A stretch of DNA of 64,000 bases, taken from NCBI GenBank assembly GCA_946627325.1, contig CAMOVK010000005.1, positions 1 through 64,000 on the forward strand, read 5' to 3'. A program made the translations under genes and the position numbers. Position 1 is the first letter of the stretch. Each line of letters opens with the position of its first letter. The notes beneath the pieces were generated by a model. It saw nothing but the letters and a program-made list of their open reading frames with translations. It made no database searches and had not been told where the DNA came from. Shown piece by piece: positions 52,210 through 62,717 of the stretch. The DNA is from an uncultured Prevotella sp. Its GTDB lineage: Bacteria > Bacteroidota > Bacteroidia > Bacteroidales > Bacteroidaceae.

Positions 52210-52908
52210 TTATATGATGTAGTTTACTTCTTTGAATGTATATTTCCTTATTGTTCCCTCTCTGTCGCGCAGCGAAAGGAGTCCGTTGGTAGCCACGTCG
52301 ATTATCTCAGCCTCCATTTCGCCGTTGCTGTCGCGGTAGCGATAGAACCCATTTCGTCGATAGAGCAGCGATTTGTAGATGGGTAAAATGTCGGTTTCGA
52401 TAGTCTCAAAATGCTGAAGAATACTGTTCAGCACCTCGTGCCTGTCGGTCTCTCTGCTAATAATTTGAAACATGGAGATGGGATTAGGCGCATCGCTCAC
52501 GAATTGTTGCTGGTTGACGTTTAGCCCTATGCCGATGATGCAGTCGGCTATCTCGCCATCGCGCAGGCTGTTTTCTATCAATATACCCCCGAGTTTGCTG
52601 TCGCGGAAGTATATGTCGTTAGGCCATTTTACGGTTGTCTGTATTCCGTAGTCACTCATTGCTCTGCATATAGCCACAGCTATCTGCATTGAAATGATGA
52701 ACTGGTCGCGCACGGCAATACCTTTCGGACGATAGCGCAGCGAGCATATCAGGTTTTTCCCTGCTTCACTTTCCCATTGGTTACCTCCACATCCGCGCCC
52801 TTTTGTCTGGTTTTCGGCAAAAAGAACGATGGTCTCACTGCCGTCGAAGGCGAGCGAGCGGATGCTGTCGTTGGTAGAAGTGGTCTCGTCGATGCGCAGA
52901 ATAGTCAT
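52210..52908 (-). CDS. birA: biotin--[acetyl-CoA-carboxylase] ligase
   Basis: LRIDETTSTND, ENQTKGRGCGGNQWESEAGKNLICSL, VKWPNDIYFRDSKLGGILIE; start at MTILRIDE (52908) preferred. Confidence 0.93.
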   Translation of the reverse strand: MTILRIDETTSTNDSIRSLAFDGSETIVLFAENQTKGRGCGGNQWESEAGKNLICSLRYRPKGIAVRDQFIISMQIAVAICRAMSDYGIQTTVKWPNDIYFRDSKLGGILIENSLRDGEIADCIIGIGLNVNQQQFVSDAPNPISMFQIISRETDRHEVLNSILQHFETIETDILPIYKSLLYRRNGFYRYRDSNGEMEAEIIDVATNGLLSLRDREGTIRKYTFKEVNYII

Positions 52909-53010
52909 TGCAAAAATCGATAATAAACAATGCAAAATTAAGTTTTTTCCTTTAGTAATCAAACAAAAACACCTACTTTTGCTCATCGTTTTACCGATAA
53001 TACTCTTATT

Positions 53011-53469
53011 ATGACCAACGAACTCACATCGCCACCATCTGCCGACGAACGCTGGATGCGTCGCGCCCTTGCTGAGGCTGAGGAGGCATTCGCTCGCGGA
53101 GAGGTTCCCATAGGCGCCATAATCGTTGCCGATGGACGTATGATAGCCTCGTCGCATAATCTGACAGAGGCTCTATGCGACGTCACTGCACATGCAGAGA
53201 TGCAGGCAATCACGTCGGCAGCAAATACTCTTGGCGGCAAGTATCTGACCGATTGCACTCTCTATGTCACTGTTGAGCCATGTGTCATGTGTGCCGGAGC
53301 CATCGGCTGGGCGCAGATTAAGCGCGTTGTCTATGGTGCTGCCGACGAGAAACGCGGATATACACGGTTGGCTCCAAATGCCCTTCACAAGCGAACGGAG
53401 GTGTGCAGCGGCGTGTTGGAAGAAGAGTGCCGCACACTGATGCAGAAGTTTTTCAAAGATAAAAGATAG
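53011..53469 (+). CDS. tadA: nucleoside deaminase / tRNA adenosine(34) deaminase
   Basis: 152 aa; DVTAHAEMQAI and TLYVTVEPCVMCAGAIGWAQI zinc motifs. Confidence 0.93.
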   Translation: MTNELTSPPSADERWMRRALAEAEEAFARGEVPIGAIIVADGRMIASSHNLTEALCDVTAHAEMQAITSAANTLGGKYLTDCTLYVTVEPCVMCAGAIGWAQIKRVVYGAADEKRGYTRLAPNALHKRTEVCSGVLEEECRTLMQKFFKDKR

Positions 53470-53475
53470 TTAGGT

Positions 53476-54216
53476 ATGAAAAAGCACATTAAGTTTGCAA
53501 CACTATTATTGTCGTTGACGCTTGTCGCGTCGTTGTTCCTCGGTGCTTTGAGTCGCGACGATGCAGGTGTTGACGCGTTGCGACGTTGGCAAGCAGGTGT
53601 GGTGGTAACAGCCAAAGCCGTCAATGCGATAGGCGAACAGAACTGTTTCTGCGCCCTGCCAATAAGCGACGAGGTATTCAATAGAATGCGAGGTAAATCC
53701 TACCCGCAGAACTGCAACATCTCTCGCGACGAGCTGCGCTATGTCAAACTCTTGCACAAGAATATCAATGGCCAGATTGTTATAGGCGAAATGGTGGTCA
53801 ACAAAGCCATTGCAGCCGATGTGGTAGAAATTTTCAGGAAACTCTATAAAGCCTCTTACCCCATCGAACGGATGGTGCTTATTGATAATTACGATGCCGA
53901 CGATGAGCGTTCGATGCGCGATAACAATACGTCGTCGTTCTGCTATCGACAGGTAAAAAACACTAACAAACTATCGGCTCACTCGCGGGGAATGGCTGTC
54001 GATGTCAACACCCTATATAATCCCTACTACAAAGACCTCAAAAATGGCACCCGAATGGTGCAACCCTCAACGGCAAGCCGATACTGCGACCGCAGCAAGA
54101 ATTTTCCCTATAAGATAACCAAAGGCGACTTATGCTATCGGTTATTCATTGAGAAAGGTTTCCAATGGGGTGGCTCGTGGAAAAGCTGTAAGGACTTTCA
54201 GCACTTCGAGAAATGA
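53476..54216 (+). CDS. M15 family metallopeptidase (D,D-carboxypeptidase-like), secreted
   Basis: 246 aa; signal segment; NKLSAHSRGMAVDVNTLYNPYY, CYRLFIEKGFQWGGSW. Confidence 0.88.
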   Translation: MKKHIKFATLLLSLTLVASLFLGALSRDDAGVDALRRWQAGVVVTAKAVNAIGEQNCFCALPISDEVFNRMRGKSYPQNCNISRDELRYVKLLHKNINGQIVIGEMVVNKAIAADVVEIFRKLYKASYPIERMVLIDNYDADDERSMRDNNTSSFCYRQVKNTNKLSAHSRGMAVDVNTLYNPYYKDLKNGTRMVQPSTASRYCDRSKNFPYKITKGDLCYRLFIEKGFQWGGSWKSCKDFQHFEK

Positions 54217-54272
54217 CATCACGTTTTCAAAAGAATAACATCTTGAAAATCAGGAGATTGTGAATACAGTTT

Positions 54273-54355
54273 GGAAAGCACGTCTTTTCACCGCGGAAAG
54301 ACGTGCTTTCCAGCTCGAAAAGATATGCTTTCCACGTCGAAAAGGCATGCTTCCC
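54273..54355. repeat. 22-nt-period palindromic array, locus E (four units, mixed core orientation)
   Basis: Units at 54273, 54295, 54317, 54339: GGAAAGCACGTCTTTTC-ACCGC-GGAAAGACGTGCTTTCC-AGCTC-GAAAAGATATGCTTTCC-ACGTC-GAAAAGGCATGCTTCCC. Confidence 0.95.
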
Positions 54356-54462
54356 GAAAACGATAGTAATACGATTGCTTTTCGAAGGAGCCTTCTCACT
54401 CGTTTTGCAGATAACAAAAAAATGCCGAAACCGAAGTTTCGACACTTTCATTATTAACCCCT

Positions 54463-54539
54463 TGGTAGCGGGAGCCGGGATTGAACCGGCGACCTCATGA
54501 TTATGAATCATGCGCTCTAACCAGCTGAGCTATCCCGCC
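54463..54539 (-). tRNA. tRNA-Met (anticodon CAT), CCA end encoded
   Basis: Minus strand GGCGGGATAGCTCAGCTGGTTAGAGCGCATGATTCATAATCATGAGGTCGCCGGTTCAATCCCGGCTCCCGCTACCA; full cloverleaf, anticodon loop TTCATAA. Confidence 0.95.
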
Positions 54540-54676
54540 AAAACAGCTAAAAGCGGGTGCAAAGGTAATGATTAGTTTTTAACTGCCAAAAAATAATTAG
54601 TCTTTTTTTATCGAATATGAAAGAATAATCGTATTTTTGTAGCGTTGATATAAATCTAATAATAACAGACAACGAC

Positions 54677-55072
54677 ATGACAAAGGAGAAACTCTATATA
54701 GAACACGAACTCAAGTCGCGCTCGGAGAATATCATCTGGCAGTTGATAAGTACCGAAACCGGTTTGCAGAACTGGATAGCCGACAGCGTGTCGGAACAGG
54801 AAGGCAAGATAACTTTCACTTGGGGACAAGATTGGGCTATTCACGAACAACGCACAGCCATAATCGTGGAACGTGTCAAAAACTCTCACATACGCTTCCA
54901 TTGGGAAGACGAAGACGACGATTTCTACTGGGAGATGCGAATGGTCTATAGCGACCTGACCAACGACTATATACTCCAAGTGACCGACTTCGCAGAGCCC
55001 GACGATATGGAAATGCTAAAATCTATATGGGACAAAAATTTCGAAACATTATACCGAGTGACAGGACTATAA
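54677..55072 (+). CDS. START-like domain (SRPBCC) protein
   Basis: 131 aa; YIEHELKSRSENIIWQLISTETGLQNWIADSV; conserved Bacteroidota family upstream of LptF/G-type permease. Confidence 0.85.
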   Translation: MTKEKLYIEHELKSRSENIIWQLISTETGLQNWIADSVSEQEGKITFTWGQDWAIHEQRTAIIVERVKNSHIRFHWEDEDDDFYWEMRMVYSDLTNDYILQVTDFAEPDDMEMLKSIWDKNFETLYRVTGL

Positions 55073-55088
55073 CCACCTGCATGAGCAA

Positions 55089-56987
55089 ATGCTTCGGATA
55101 AGAAAACTCGACATATTCATAACAAAGCAGTTCGGACTGCTATTCGTCGGCACATTCTTCATCTGTCAGTTTGTGCTGATGATGCAATTCCTGTGGCAAC
55201 ACGTCGATAAACTCATCGGAAAGGGACTATCGATAGAAGTGTTGGCACAGTTTTTTGGATATGCAGCACTCTTCCTCGTACCACAAGCACTACCGCTCGC
55301 AATACTACTCTCGTCGCTTATAACATTCGGAAACCTCGGCGAGAGCTCCGAACTGACAGCCATAAAAGCATCGGGAATATCGCTGATGCAAGCGCTGCGA
55401 CCGCTCATCGTAGTGGCAATAATAATAGCCTGCGGCTCGTTTTACTTCCAAAACAATATCGGTCCGAATGCAAACCGACAGATGACGCAGTTGCTCGTGT
55501 CGATGAAACAACAAAGCCCAGAACTCGAAATACCCGAAGGAGTGTTCTACGACGGACTGCCTGGAAGCAACATCTATGTGCAAAAGAAAAACATGGAGAC
55601 AGGTAGCCTCTACGGAATAATGATTTACCGAATGACTTCCAGCTACGAAGACGCAGCCATAATACTCGCCGACTCAGGAATGTTGCAATCAACAGCCGAC
55701 AAGAAGCACCTGCTGCTGAACCTCTACAACGGCGAGTGGTTCGAAAATATGCGCTCACAACAACTGGCAGGAAGCGCAAGCGTACCATACAGACGAGAAT
55801 CGTTCATGCACAAAAATCTCGTCATCGACTTCGACGGAGAATTCAATCTTGCCGACGCAGGAACACTCATCAACAACGCACGAGGAAAAAGCCTGCGACA
55901 GATACAAACCGCAATAGACTCGCTGAACAATCACTACGACAGCATAGGAACCCGATTTTACGAAGATGCACAACGAACAGTCTTCTCCATACCGACAAGA
56001 AGCAAGAAAGACTCTATACGCATAGCACAAGCGATAGACAAAACAATAGTGTTCGACACCATAGTCAGACGACTGTCAGCCGCTGAACAACGAAGCGCAA
56101 TGAGCGCAGCAATGTCGAGAGTGCAGCAACAAATCTCAGACCTCGAATTCCGACAAATGCTTACAACCGATGGCGACAAAATCATACGACAACACCACAT
56201 CGAAGCGTGGAACAAATTCACACTGGCGCTGTCGTGCATTATATTCTTCTTCATAGGAGCACCACTCGGAGCAATCATACGAAAAGGCGGACTCGGAGTG
56301 CCAATAATAGTGAGCGTCTTGGTGTTCATAATTTACTATATACTCGACAACACCGGCTATCGAATGTCAAGAGGAGGAATATGGGCAATATGGTTCGGAA
56401 AAGGATTGTCAACCGCCGTACTCGCACCAATAGCAGTATTCTTTACTATCAAAGCAAACAACGACTCAGCAGTGTTCAATATCGACGCATATCGAGCACT
56501 AATCATGCGACTGCTCGGACTGAGGCAAAAAAGACCAAGCTACGGAAAGGAAGTAATCATAAACGACCCAATGTACGAACAAAGCCGAGAAACACTGATA
56601 CAAATGAATACCGACATTCAAAACTATACAGCAACACATAAACTCAACTCAATGCCCAACGTAGTGAAAAAATTCTTCCACTACCAACCCGACAACGACA
56701 TCGAAAAACTCAACGACCAACTCGAAACAGTAATAGAAAACCTATCAAACTCAACAGACAAAACAATCATCACTGCACTGAGCGAATACCCCATACTAAT
56801 GCCAAAAGCACATACACGACCTTTCGAAAGAAGGTGGCTAAACATCGCAACAGCAATAATAATACCAATAGGAATGTTCTTCTACCTTAGAATGTGCAGA
56901 TACAGGAGAAGACTAAACAAAGACCTAAAACGAATAACAAATATAAATAACACCATAATAAAACAGATAAAAACAATAACCGAATAA
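55089..56987 (+). CDS. LptF/LptG-family (YjgP/YjgQ) LPS export permease
   Basis: 632 aa; multiple TM segments; LDIFITKQFGLLFVGTFFICQFVLMMQFLW, FFFIGAPLGAIIRKGGLGVPIIVSVLVFIIYYILDNTG. Confidence 0.9.
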   Translation: MLRIRKLDIFITKQFGLLFVGTFFICQFVLMMQFLWQHVDKLIGKGLSIEVLAQFFGYAALFLVPQALPLAILLSSLITFGNLGESSELTAIKASGISLMQALRPLIVVAIIIACGSFYFQNNIGPNANRQMTQLLVSMKQQSPELEIPEGVFYDGLPGSNIYVQKKNMETGSLYGIMIYRMTSSYEDAAIILADSGMLQSTADKKHLLLNLYNGEWFENMRSQQLAGSASVPYRRESFMHKNLVIDFDGEFNLADAGTLINNARGKSLRQIQTAIDSLNNHYDSIGTRFYEDAQRTVFSIPTRSKKDSIRIAQAIDKTIVFDTIVRRLSAAEQRSAMSAAMSRVQQQISDLEFRQMLTTDGDKIIRQHHIEAWNKFTLALSCIIFFFIGAPLGAIIRKGGLGVPIIVSVLVFIIYYILDNTGYRMSRGGIWAIWFGKGLSTAVLAPIAVFFTIKANNDSAVFNIDAYRALIMRLLGLRQKRPSYGKEVIINDPMYEQSRETLIQMNTDIQNYTATHKLNSMPNVVKKFFHYQPDNDIEKLNDQLETVIENLSNSTDKTIITALSEYPILMPKAHTRPFERRWLNIATAIIIPIGMFFYLRMCRYRRRLNKDLKRITNINNTIIKQIKTITE

Positions 56988-57083
56988 CTAAAAGATAACC
57001 ATTTACACATTATTATATATATAACATTACAATAAACCAAACACAATCGCGTTAATAACATACAAAGAAAAACAACAAACAAA

Positions 57084-58292
57084 ATGGAACAATTCAAACT
57101 AAATACAATAGAAGAAGCACTCAACGACTTTCGTGAAGGACAATTCGTAATCGTAGTAGACGACGAAGACCGAGAAAACGAAGGCGACCTGATAATAGCA
57201 GCAGAGAAGATTACACCAGAAAAAGTAAACTTCATGCTCAAAAACGCACGAGGAGTACTATGCGCACCGATAACACTCAGCAGATGCAAAGAACTCGACC
57301 TGCCACGCCAAGTAAGCGACAACACATCAGTGCTCGGAACACCATTCACAGTAACAGTTGATAAACTCGAAGGATGCTCAACAGGAGTATCAGCATCAGA
57401 CAGAGCAGCAACAATACAAGCACTTGCCGACCCAAAATCAACACCACAAACATTCGGCAGACCAGGACACATCAACCCACTATATGCACAAGACCACGGA
57501 GTGCTCAGAAGAAGCGGACACACAGAAGCAGCTGTTGACCTGTGCCGACTGGCAGGACTATACCCAGCAGGAGCACTCATGGAAATAATGAACGAAGACG
57601 GAACAATGGCAAGAATGCCAGAACTGCAAAAAATGGCAAAACAATGGAATATGAAAATCATATCCATAAAAGACCTCATTGCATACCGACTAAAAAAAGA
57701 ATCAATTATAGAAGTGGGAACAGAAGTAGATATGCCAACAGCATACGGACACTTCAGACTCGTACCATTCAGACAGCAAAGCAACGGACTCGAACACTTC
57801 GCACTAATCAAAGGAGAATGGCGCGACAACGAACCAATACTCGTCAGAGTACACTCATCATGTGCAACAGGAGACATACTCGGAAGCATGAGATGCGACT
57901 GCGGAGAACAACTTCACAAAGCAATGCAAATGATTGAAAAAGAAGGAAAAGGAGTGCTCATTTACATGCAACAAGAAGGACGAGGAATAGGACTGATGAA
58001 CAAAATCGAAGCATACAAACTGCAAGAAGAAGGGTACGACACAGTAGATGCAAACCTACACCTCGGATTCAAAACAGATGAAAGAGACTACGGATGCGGA
58101 GCACAAATGCTAAGACACCTCGGAGTGAAAAAAATGAAACTCATGACAAACAACCCAGTAAAACGAGTAGGACTCGAAGCATACGGACTGGAAATAGTAG
58201 AAAACATACAAATAGAAACAACACCAAACAAATATAACCTCAGATACCTACAAACAAAAAAAGACAAAATGGGACACAACCTACACCTATAA
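57084..58292 (+). CDS. ribBA: bifunctional 3,4-dihydroxy-2-butanone-4-phosphate synthase / GTP cyclohydrolase II
   Basis: 402 aa; [63 protein letters not shown]. Confidence 0.97.
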   Translation: MEQFKLNTIEEALNDFREGQFVIVVDDEDRENEGDLIIAAEKITPEKVNFMLKNARGVLCAPITLSRCKELDLPRQVSDNTSVLGTPFTVTVDKLEGCSTGVSASDRAATIQALADPKSTPQTFGRPGHINPLYAQDHGVLRRSGHTEAAVDLCRLAGLYPAGALMEIMNEDGTMARMPELQKMAKQWNMKIISIKDLIAYRLKKESIIEVGTEVDMPTAYGHFRLVPFRQQSNGLEHFALIKGEWRDNEPILVRVHSSCATGDILGSMRCDCGEQLHKAMQMIEKEGKGVLIYMQQEGRGIGLMNKIEAYKLQEEGYDTVDANLHLGFKTDERDYGCGAQMLRHLGVKKMKLMTNNPVKRVGLEAYGLEIVENIQIETTPNKYNLRYLQTKKDKMGHNLHL

Positions 58293-58375
58293 AACAAAAA
58301 AAATAAATACAAAAACATTAAAATCAATACAAAAAATCAATAAATAATAAAAAAACGTAGAAAAAAAATGAAATA

Positions 58376-58408
58376 ATTGCGGTAGTTGAAACGATTTTCA
58401 TATCTTTG
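58376..58408 (+). promoter_or_regulatory. Bacteroidota-type promoter upstream of the exbB-tonB operon
   Basis: ATTG (58376-58379), 21-nt spacer, TATCTTTG (58401-58408). Confidence 0.55.
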
Positions 58409-58516
58409 CAAAGTTGAAGAATAGAAATCAGCCGAAATAAAAGACCGAAAAAATCAACAAAAAAGACATAATCAACAAATCAAATTTTTAATAACTAAAA
58501 CCAAAAAAACAAAATT

Positions 58517-59341
58517 ATGGCAACAACAAAAGCAGCAAGCCCTAAACAGAATCAGGGCTTCCAAGGAGTTAGAGGTGCATTCTGGATTATCTTAGTTTGC
58601 GCTGTCGTAGCAATTTTATTCTTCATCTTCTGGTTCGGACACCCATCACACTTCGCAGATGCAAGTAAAGAACAAGAAGTTGACGTTTGGGGTACCATCT
58701 ATAAGGGTGGTGTCGTTGTGCCTGTACTACATGCACTTTTGCTTACTGTTATCGCTATGTCAATCGAACGTTGGCTCGCTCTCAAAACCGCTTTTGGTAA
58801 AGGAGCACTGCCTAAATTCGTAGAAAACATTAAGACAGCCCTCAACAACAATGACTTGGCAAAAGCAAAAGACCTCTGCAACAAGCAGAAAGGTTCTGTT
58901 GCAAACGTAGTATTTGCTTCTCTCAAAGCTTATGACGAAATGAATAGCACTTCAGGTCTTAAGAAGGCACAAAAAGTAGCTAAAATCCAACAAGCACACG
59001 AAGAGGCTACACAACTCGAAATGCCAACACTTACAATGAACATGCCTATCATCGCTACTATGGTAACACTCGGTACACTGACAGGTCTTTTCGGTACCGT
59101 TGTAGGTATGATTCGTTCGTTCTCGGCTCTGTCTGATGGTGGTGGTGCTGACTCTGCAGCCCTCTCAAAAGGTATCTCTGAGGCCCTTATCAATACCGCA
59201 TTCGGTATCTTCACATCTTGGTTTGCAGTTGTATCTTACAACTATTTCACAAACAAGATTGATAAGTTGACTTACGCCCTCGATGAGGTTGGTTACTCAA
59301 TCGCTCAGACCTACGAAGTAAACCATACAGAAGAAGCTTAA
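58517..59341 (+). CDS. exbB: MotA/TolQ/ExbB proton channel family protein
   Basis: 274 aa; IATMVTLGTLTGLFGTVVGMIRSFSAL, SEALINTAFGIFTSWFAVVSYNYF. Confidence 0.94.
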   Translation: MATTKAASPKQNQGFQGVRGAFWIILVCAVVAILFFIFWFGHPSHFADASKEQEVDVWGTIYKGGVVVPVLHALLLTVIAMSIERWLALKTAFGKGALPKFVENIKTALNNNDLAKAKDLCNKQKGSVANVVFASLKAYDEMNSTSGLKKAQKVAKIQQAHEEATQLEMPTLTMNMPIIATMVTLGTLTGLFGTVVGMIRSFSALSDGGGADSAALSKGISEALINTAFGIFTSWFAVVSYNYFTNKIDKLTYALDEVGYSIAQTYEVNHTEEA

Positions 59342-59372
59342 TTTTTTGCTAACCCTTTAATCTTTTATCGCT

Positions 59373-60017
59373 ATGGGTAAAGTAAAAATTAAGAAAAGTG
59401 ACACATGGATAGACATGACACCAATGTCTGACGTGATGACGCTGCTCTTGACTTTCTTCATGCTTACGAGTACATTCGTTAAAAGCGAACCAGTGAAAGT
59501 CAATACACCAGGGTCTGTGTCAGAAAGGAAGGTGCCAGAAAACGGTGTCTTAACAATCCTTGTCAGCCCCGAAAAGGATGCCACAGGCAAGCCTACGGGA
59601 GAAGGACAAGTGTTTATGAGCATAGATAATGTAGATAATTTGGAGTCTTCACTGATGGATATGACATCGCAGTTCAATGTTAGCCTTGATGGAGAACAGA
59701 TAAAGAACTTTAAGGGAGAAGCAACTTTCGGCGTTCCAATGGCTGAATTGAAGCAATATCTCTCACTGTCAAGCCAAAACAGAGCGAAGACTATCGGCAC
59801 AAAAGGAATCCCTCTTGACAGCATAAATGGTGGCATGAGCGAATTTCAGATGTGGGTAAATGCAGCGCGTACTGCAAACCAAGACATCAAAATTGCACTC
59901 AAAGCCGACGCTACAACACCTTATAAAACTGTCAAGAAAGTCATGAACGAGCTTCAAGACATGGACGAAAGCCACTACTACATGATTACTAATCTTAAGA
60001 AGGCGGAGGACGAGTAA
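59373..60017 (+). CDS. exbD: ExbD/TolR biopolymer transport protein
   Basis: 214 aa; TWIDMTPMSDVMTLLLTFFMLTSTFVK single-TM ExbD signature. Confidence 0.92.
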   Translation: MGKVKIKKSDTWIDMTPMSDVMTLLLTFFMLTSTFVKSEPVKVNTPGSVSERKVPENGVLTILVSPEKDATGKPTGEGQVFMSIDNVDNLESSLMDMTSQFNVSLDGEQIKNFKGEATFGVPMAELKQYLSLSSQNRAKTIGTKGIPLDSINGGMSEFQMWVNAARTANQDIKIALKADATTPYKTVKKVMNELQDMDESHYYMITNLKKAEDE

Positions 60018-60670
60018 TGGCAAAGAAGAAAGAAAGCAAACAGAAAAAGATGGACGTCCGCGTCGATTTTACGCCGATGGTGGACATGCTTATGCTTCTT
60101 ATCACCTTCTTCATGCTCTGTACAACATTGAGCAAACCTCAAACAATGGAGCTCACCATGCCGAGCAACGAAGACGTACAAGATGAGAAGAAAAACGAAG
60201 CAAAGGCTTCTGAGACCATCACTCTCTATGTAGCTGCCGACAATAAGATTTACTATGGAGAGGGAATACCTCAGTACACTGATCCCGCTTGGCTCAAAGA
60301 AACACGCTGGGGCAACGGAAAAGAAGGTGTTAGAGACATTCTCAGAAACCACGCAACTGAAGATGGAACAGTTCCTGTAAAGCAAATCGAACTTGCAGTT
60401 AAGAAACTTAACGCAGACAAGGCAAAAGATCCAAAGATGTGGCCAGACTCTATTTTCCAGAAAGAATTGAGTCGCATCAAGCGCGGAGAACTTGACTCTG
60501 GCAAGATACCTACACTGACTGTAGTTATTAAACCAACCGACAATGCTTCTTATAAGAACATGGTTGACGCTTTGGACGAAATGCAGATATTGAGTATTGG
60601 TACATACGTCATCGACAAACTCAACGACGAAGATAAGCAAATGCTAACCTCTCGTGGTATAAGAATGTAA
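60017..60670 (+). CDS. ExbD/TolR biopolymer transport protein (second copy)
   Basis: 217 aa; RVDFTPMVDMLMLLITFFMLCTTLSKPQ; 1-nt overlap with preceding exbD. Confidence 0.92.
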   Translation: MAKKKESKQKKMDVRVDFTPMVDMLMLLITFFMLCTTLSKPQTMELTMPSNEDVQDEKKNEAKASETITLYVAADNKIYYGEGIPQYTDPAWLKETRWGNGKEGVRDILRNHATEDGTVPVKQIELAVKKLNADKAKDPKMWPDSIFQKELSRIKRGELDSGKIPTLTVVIKPTDNASYKNMVDALDEMQILSIGTYVIDKLNDEDKQMLTSRGIRM

Positions 60671-60707
60671 TGATGGCATATAAATCAAATTAAGAAAAGA
60701 AACAACA

Positions 60708-61541
60708 ATGGCAAAAATAGATTTATTTGACCCCAAATGGGTGGACATGGTGTTTGCCGAAAAGAACCGCGCTTATGGTGCTTACCAGTTGCGCAAGGGT
60801 ACGTCGGGACGTAACATCAAAGCCCTTGTGATTCTGCTCGTAGCTGCATTACTGATTGGAGGCTTTGTCGCTTGGAAGATTGAGACAGACAAGCGCGAAG
60901 CCGAGCGCATTGCCCGTATGGAGGCGATGGAACTCTCTAAATTGCAAGAGCAGGCTCGTGAGAAGAAAGAACAGCCAAAGATTGAAAAGCAAATTGAACC
61001 TGAAAAAGTTAAGGAAGTAGTTCGCGAGACACAGAAGTTTACTGCTCCTGTCATCAAGAAAGACGAACTTGTTAAGGAAGAGAATCAGCTTACCAATCAG
61101 GCAGACTTGAAGGAAGACGTAGCCGTAGGTGCTAAAGACCAAGAAGGAACCAAAGACCGTCTGACAGAGGCTATCAAAGTAGAGGAAGAAGTTGGTACTC
61201 CTCCTCCACCAGAGCCAAAGAAAGAGGTTGCAGAGAAAATCTTCGAGGTGGTAGAAAAGCAGCCCTCATTCAAGGGTAATGTACACCAATGGCTCGGACA
61301 GAACCTCCGTTATCCTCCTGCAGCCGAAGAAAACGGCATCGAGGGTAAGGTTATTGTTCAGTTCGTTGTTGAGAAAGATGGATCGGTTACTCAGGTTAAG
61401 GCTGTGAGAAGTCCCGACCCATCACTTGAGAAAGAGGCTCTCCGCGTGGTATCGATGATGCCTAAGTGGAGTCCTGGTATCAACAATGGTCAGCCAGTGC
61501 GTGTGAGATACACCCTACCTGTAACGTTCAAACTTCAATAA
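60708..61541 (+). CDS. tonB: energy transducer TonB
   Basis: 277 aa; TM plus E/K-rich linker, C-terminal LRYPPAAEENGIEGKVIVQFVVEKDGSVTQVKAVRSPDPSLEKEALRVV. Confidence 0.94.
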   Translation: MAKIDLFDPKWVDMVFAEKNRAYGAYQLRKGTSGRNIKALVILLVAALLIGGFVAWKIETDKREAERIARMEAMELSKLQEQAREKKEQPKIEKQIEPEKVKEVVRETQKFTAPVIKKDELVKEENQLTNQADLKEDVAVGAKDQEGTKDRLTEAIKVEEEVGTPPPPEPKKEVAEKIFEVVEKQPSFKGNVHQWLGQNLRYPPAAEENGIEGKVIVQFVVEKDGSVTQVKAVRSPDPSLEKEALRVVSMMPKWSPGINNGQPVRVRYTLPVTFKLQ

Positions 61542-61651
61542 TTATTGAATGTATCTTATATGTAAGGTGCGTTCTGTAGGTTTTCGATATTGCCTTAAGG
61601 CATAATAGAGGACATACAGAACGCACCTTTCTTTCCAATTTAAAATCATAA

Positions 61652-62614
61652 ATGATGAAAAAGACACTCTCAACCATGTTTTTTGCCACTTTGGCAATTG
61701 TAGTTTTATTTTCAGGATGCAAGAAGCCCGACCGTGGCGAACGTACTGACACGAAGACTTCAGGTACTATTTCGTTTTATGCTGATGAGAGTTTCAGTCC
61801 CATCATCGATGAGTTGCGCGAGCAATTCGAGTACCAATTTCCTAAGTCACACCTTGATGCCATCTATACTGATGAGATTACTGGTCTTCAGCAGTTGAAG
61901 GAGATGAAGACTTGTTTGCTCATTACGTCTCGTGGGCTGACTGAGCCCGAGTTGGCATACTTTAAGAGTAAGCGCCAGAAGCCAGTGGTTATGCCTATCG
62001 GTTACGATGGTTTGGCACTTATAGTTAATAAGCAAAATACTGATACCTGCATTACTGTAGCCGATGTGAAGCGTCTGCTCAGTGGTGAAGTTCAAGATTG
62101 GGGCGATATTTATCCTGGTTCCAATCGAGGCAAGATTGAAGTTGTTTTCGACAACAAGCAGTCTGCTACACTTCATTTTGTAGTTGATTCCATACTTGAT
62201 GGCAAACCCATTGACAGTCCAAATATTGTTGCTGCCAAATCGAGTAAAGACGTTATCGACTACGTTGACAAAACTCCAAACGCTGTTGGTGTCATTGGCT
62301 CGAACTGGTTGAACGATCGTCGCGACACCACCAATACTACTTTTAAGAAGAATATCCATGTCATGAATGTGACATTACGCGATAAAGCCACACCTCAAAA
62401 TAGTTGGAAGCCCTATCAAGCCTATCTTCTTGATGGTCGTTATCCTTTCGTGCGTACTCTCTATGCCATAGCTATCGACCCGCAGTTGGCACTCCCTTGG
62501 AGTTTTGCCAATTTCATTGCAGGTCCAAAGGGGCAGTTAATTATTTTTAAGGCGGGGCTCCTCCCTTATCGTGGCGACATAAATATACGTAAGGTCAATG
62601 TTAAAAAAGAATAA
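61652..62614 (+). CDS. PstS-like phosphate/solute-binding lipoprotein
   Basis: 320 aa; lipobox LFSGC; GTISFYADESFSPIIDEL, GSNRGKIEVVFDN, periplasmic binding protein fold features. Confidence 0.82.
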   Translation: MMKKTLSTMFFATLAIVVLFSGCKKPDRGERTDTKTSGTISFYADESFSPIIDELREQFEYQFPKSHLDAIYTDEITGLQQLKEMKTCLLITSRGLTEPELAYFKSKRQKPVVMPIGYDGLALIVNKQNTDTCITVADVKRLLSGEVQDWGDIYPGSNRGKIEVVFDNKQSATLHFVVDSILDGKPIDSPNIVAAKSSKDVIDYVDKTPNAVGVIGSNWLNDRRDTTNTTFKKNIHVMNVTLRDKATPQNSWKPYQAYLLDGRYPFVRTLYAIAIDPQLALPWSFANFIAGPKGQLIIFKAGLLPYRGDINIRKVNVKKE

Positions 62615-62717
62615 CATTTTGTTACAAATACAATAATTGACAATAAATTTGCGATATAGATATGTACATTTTTATATATTTGCAGCGCAAAAAGAACTAA
62701 TTCATTACTAATATAGC

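Noticed and set aside
54227-54511. ORFs 54227..54511 (-), 54260..54457 (+) and 54303..54500 (+) over array E and tRNA-Met
   Set aside because: Repeat- and tRNA-derived translations; no independent coding support.
56882-57889. 335-aa minus-strand ORF antisense to ribBA
   Set aside because: ribBA is unambiguous; the antisense frame is open because of strongly A/C-biased coding sequence and resembles no family.
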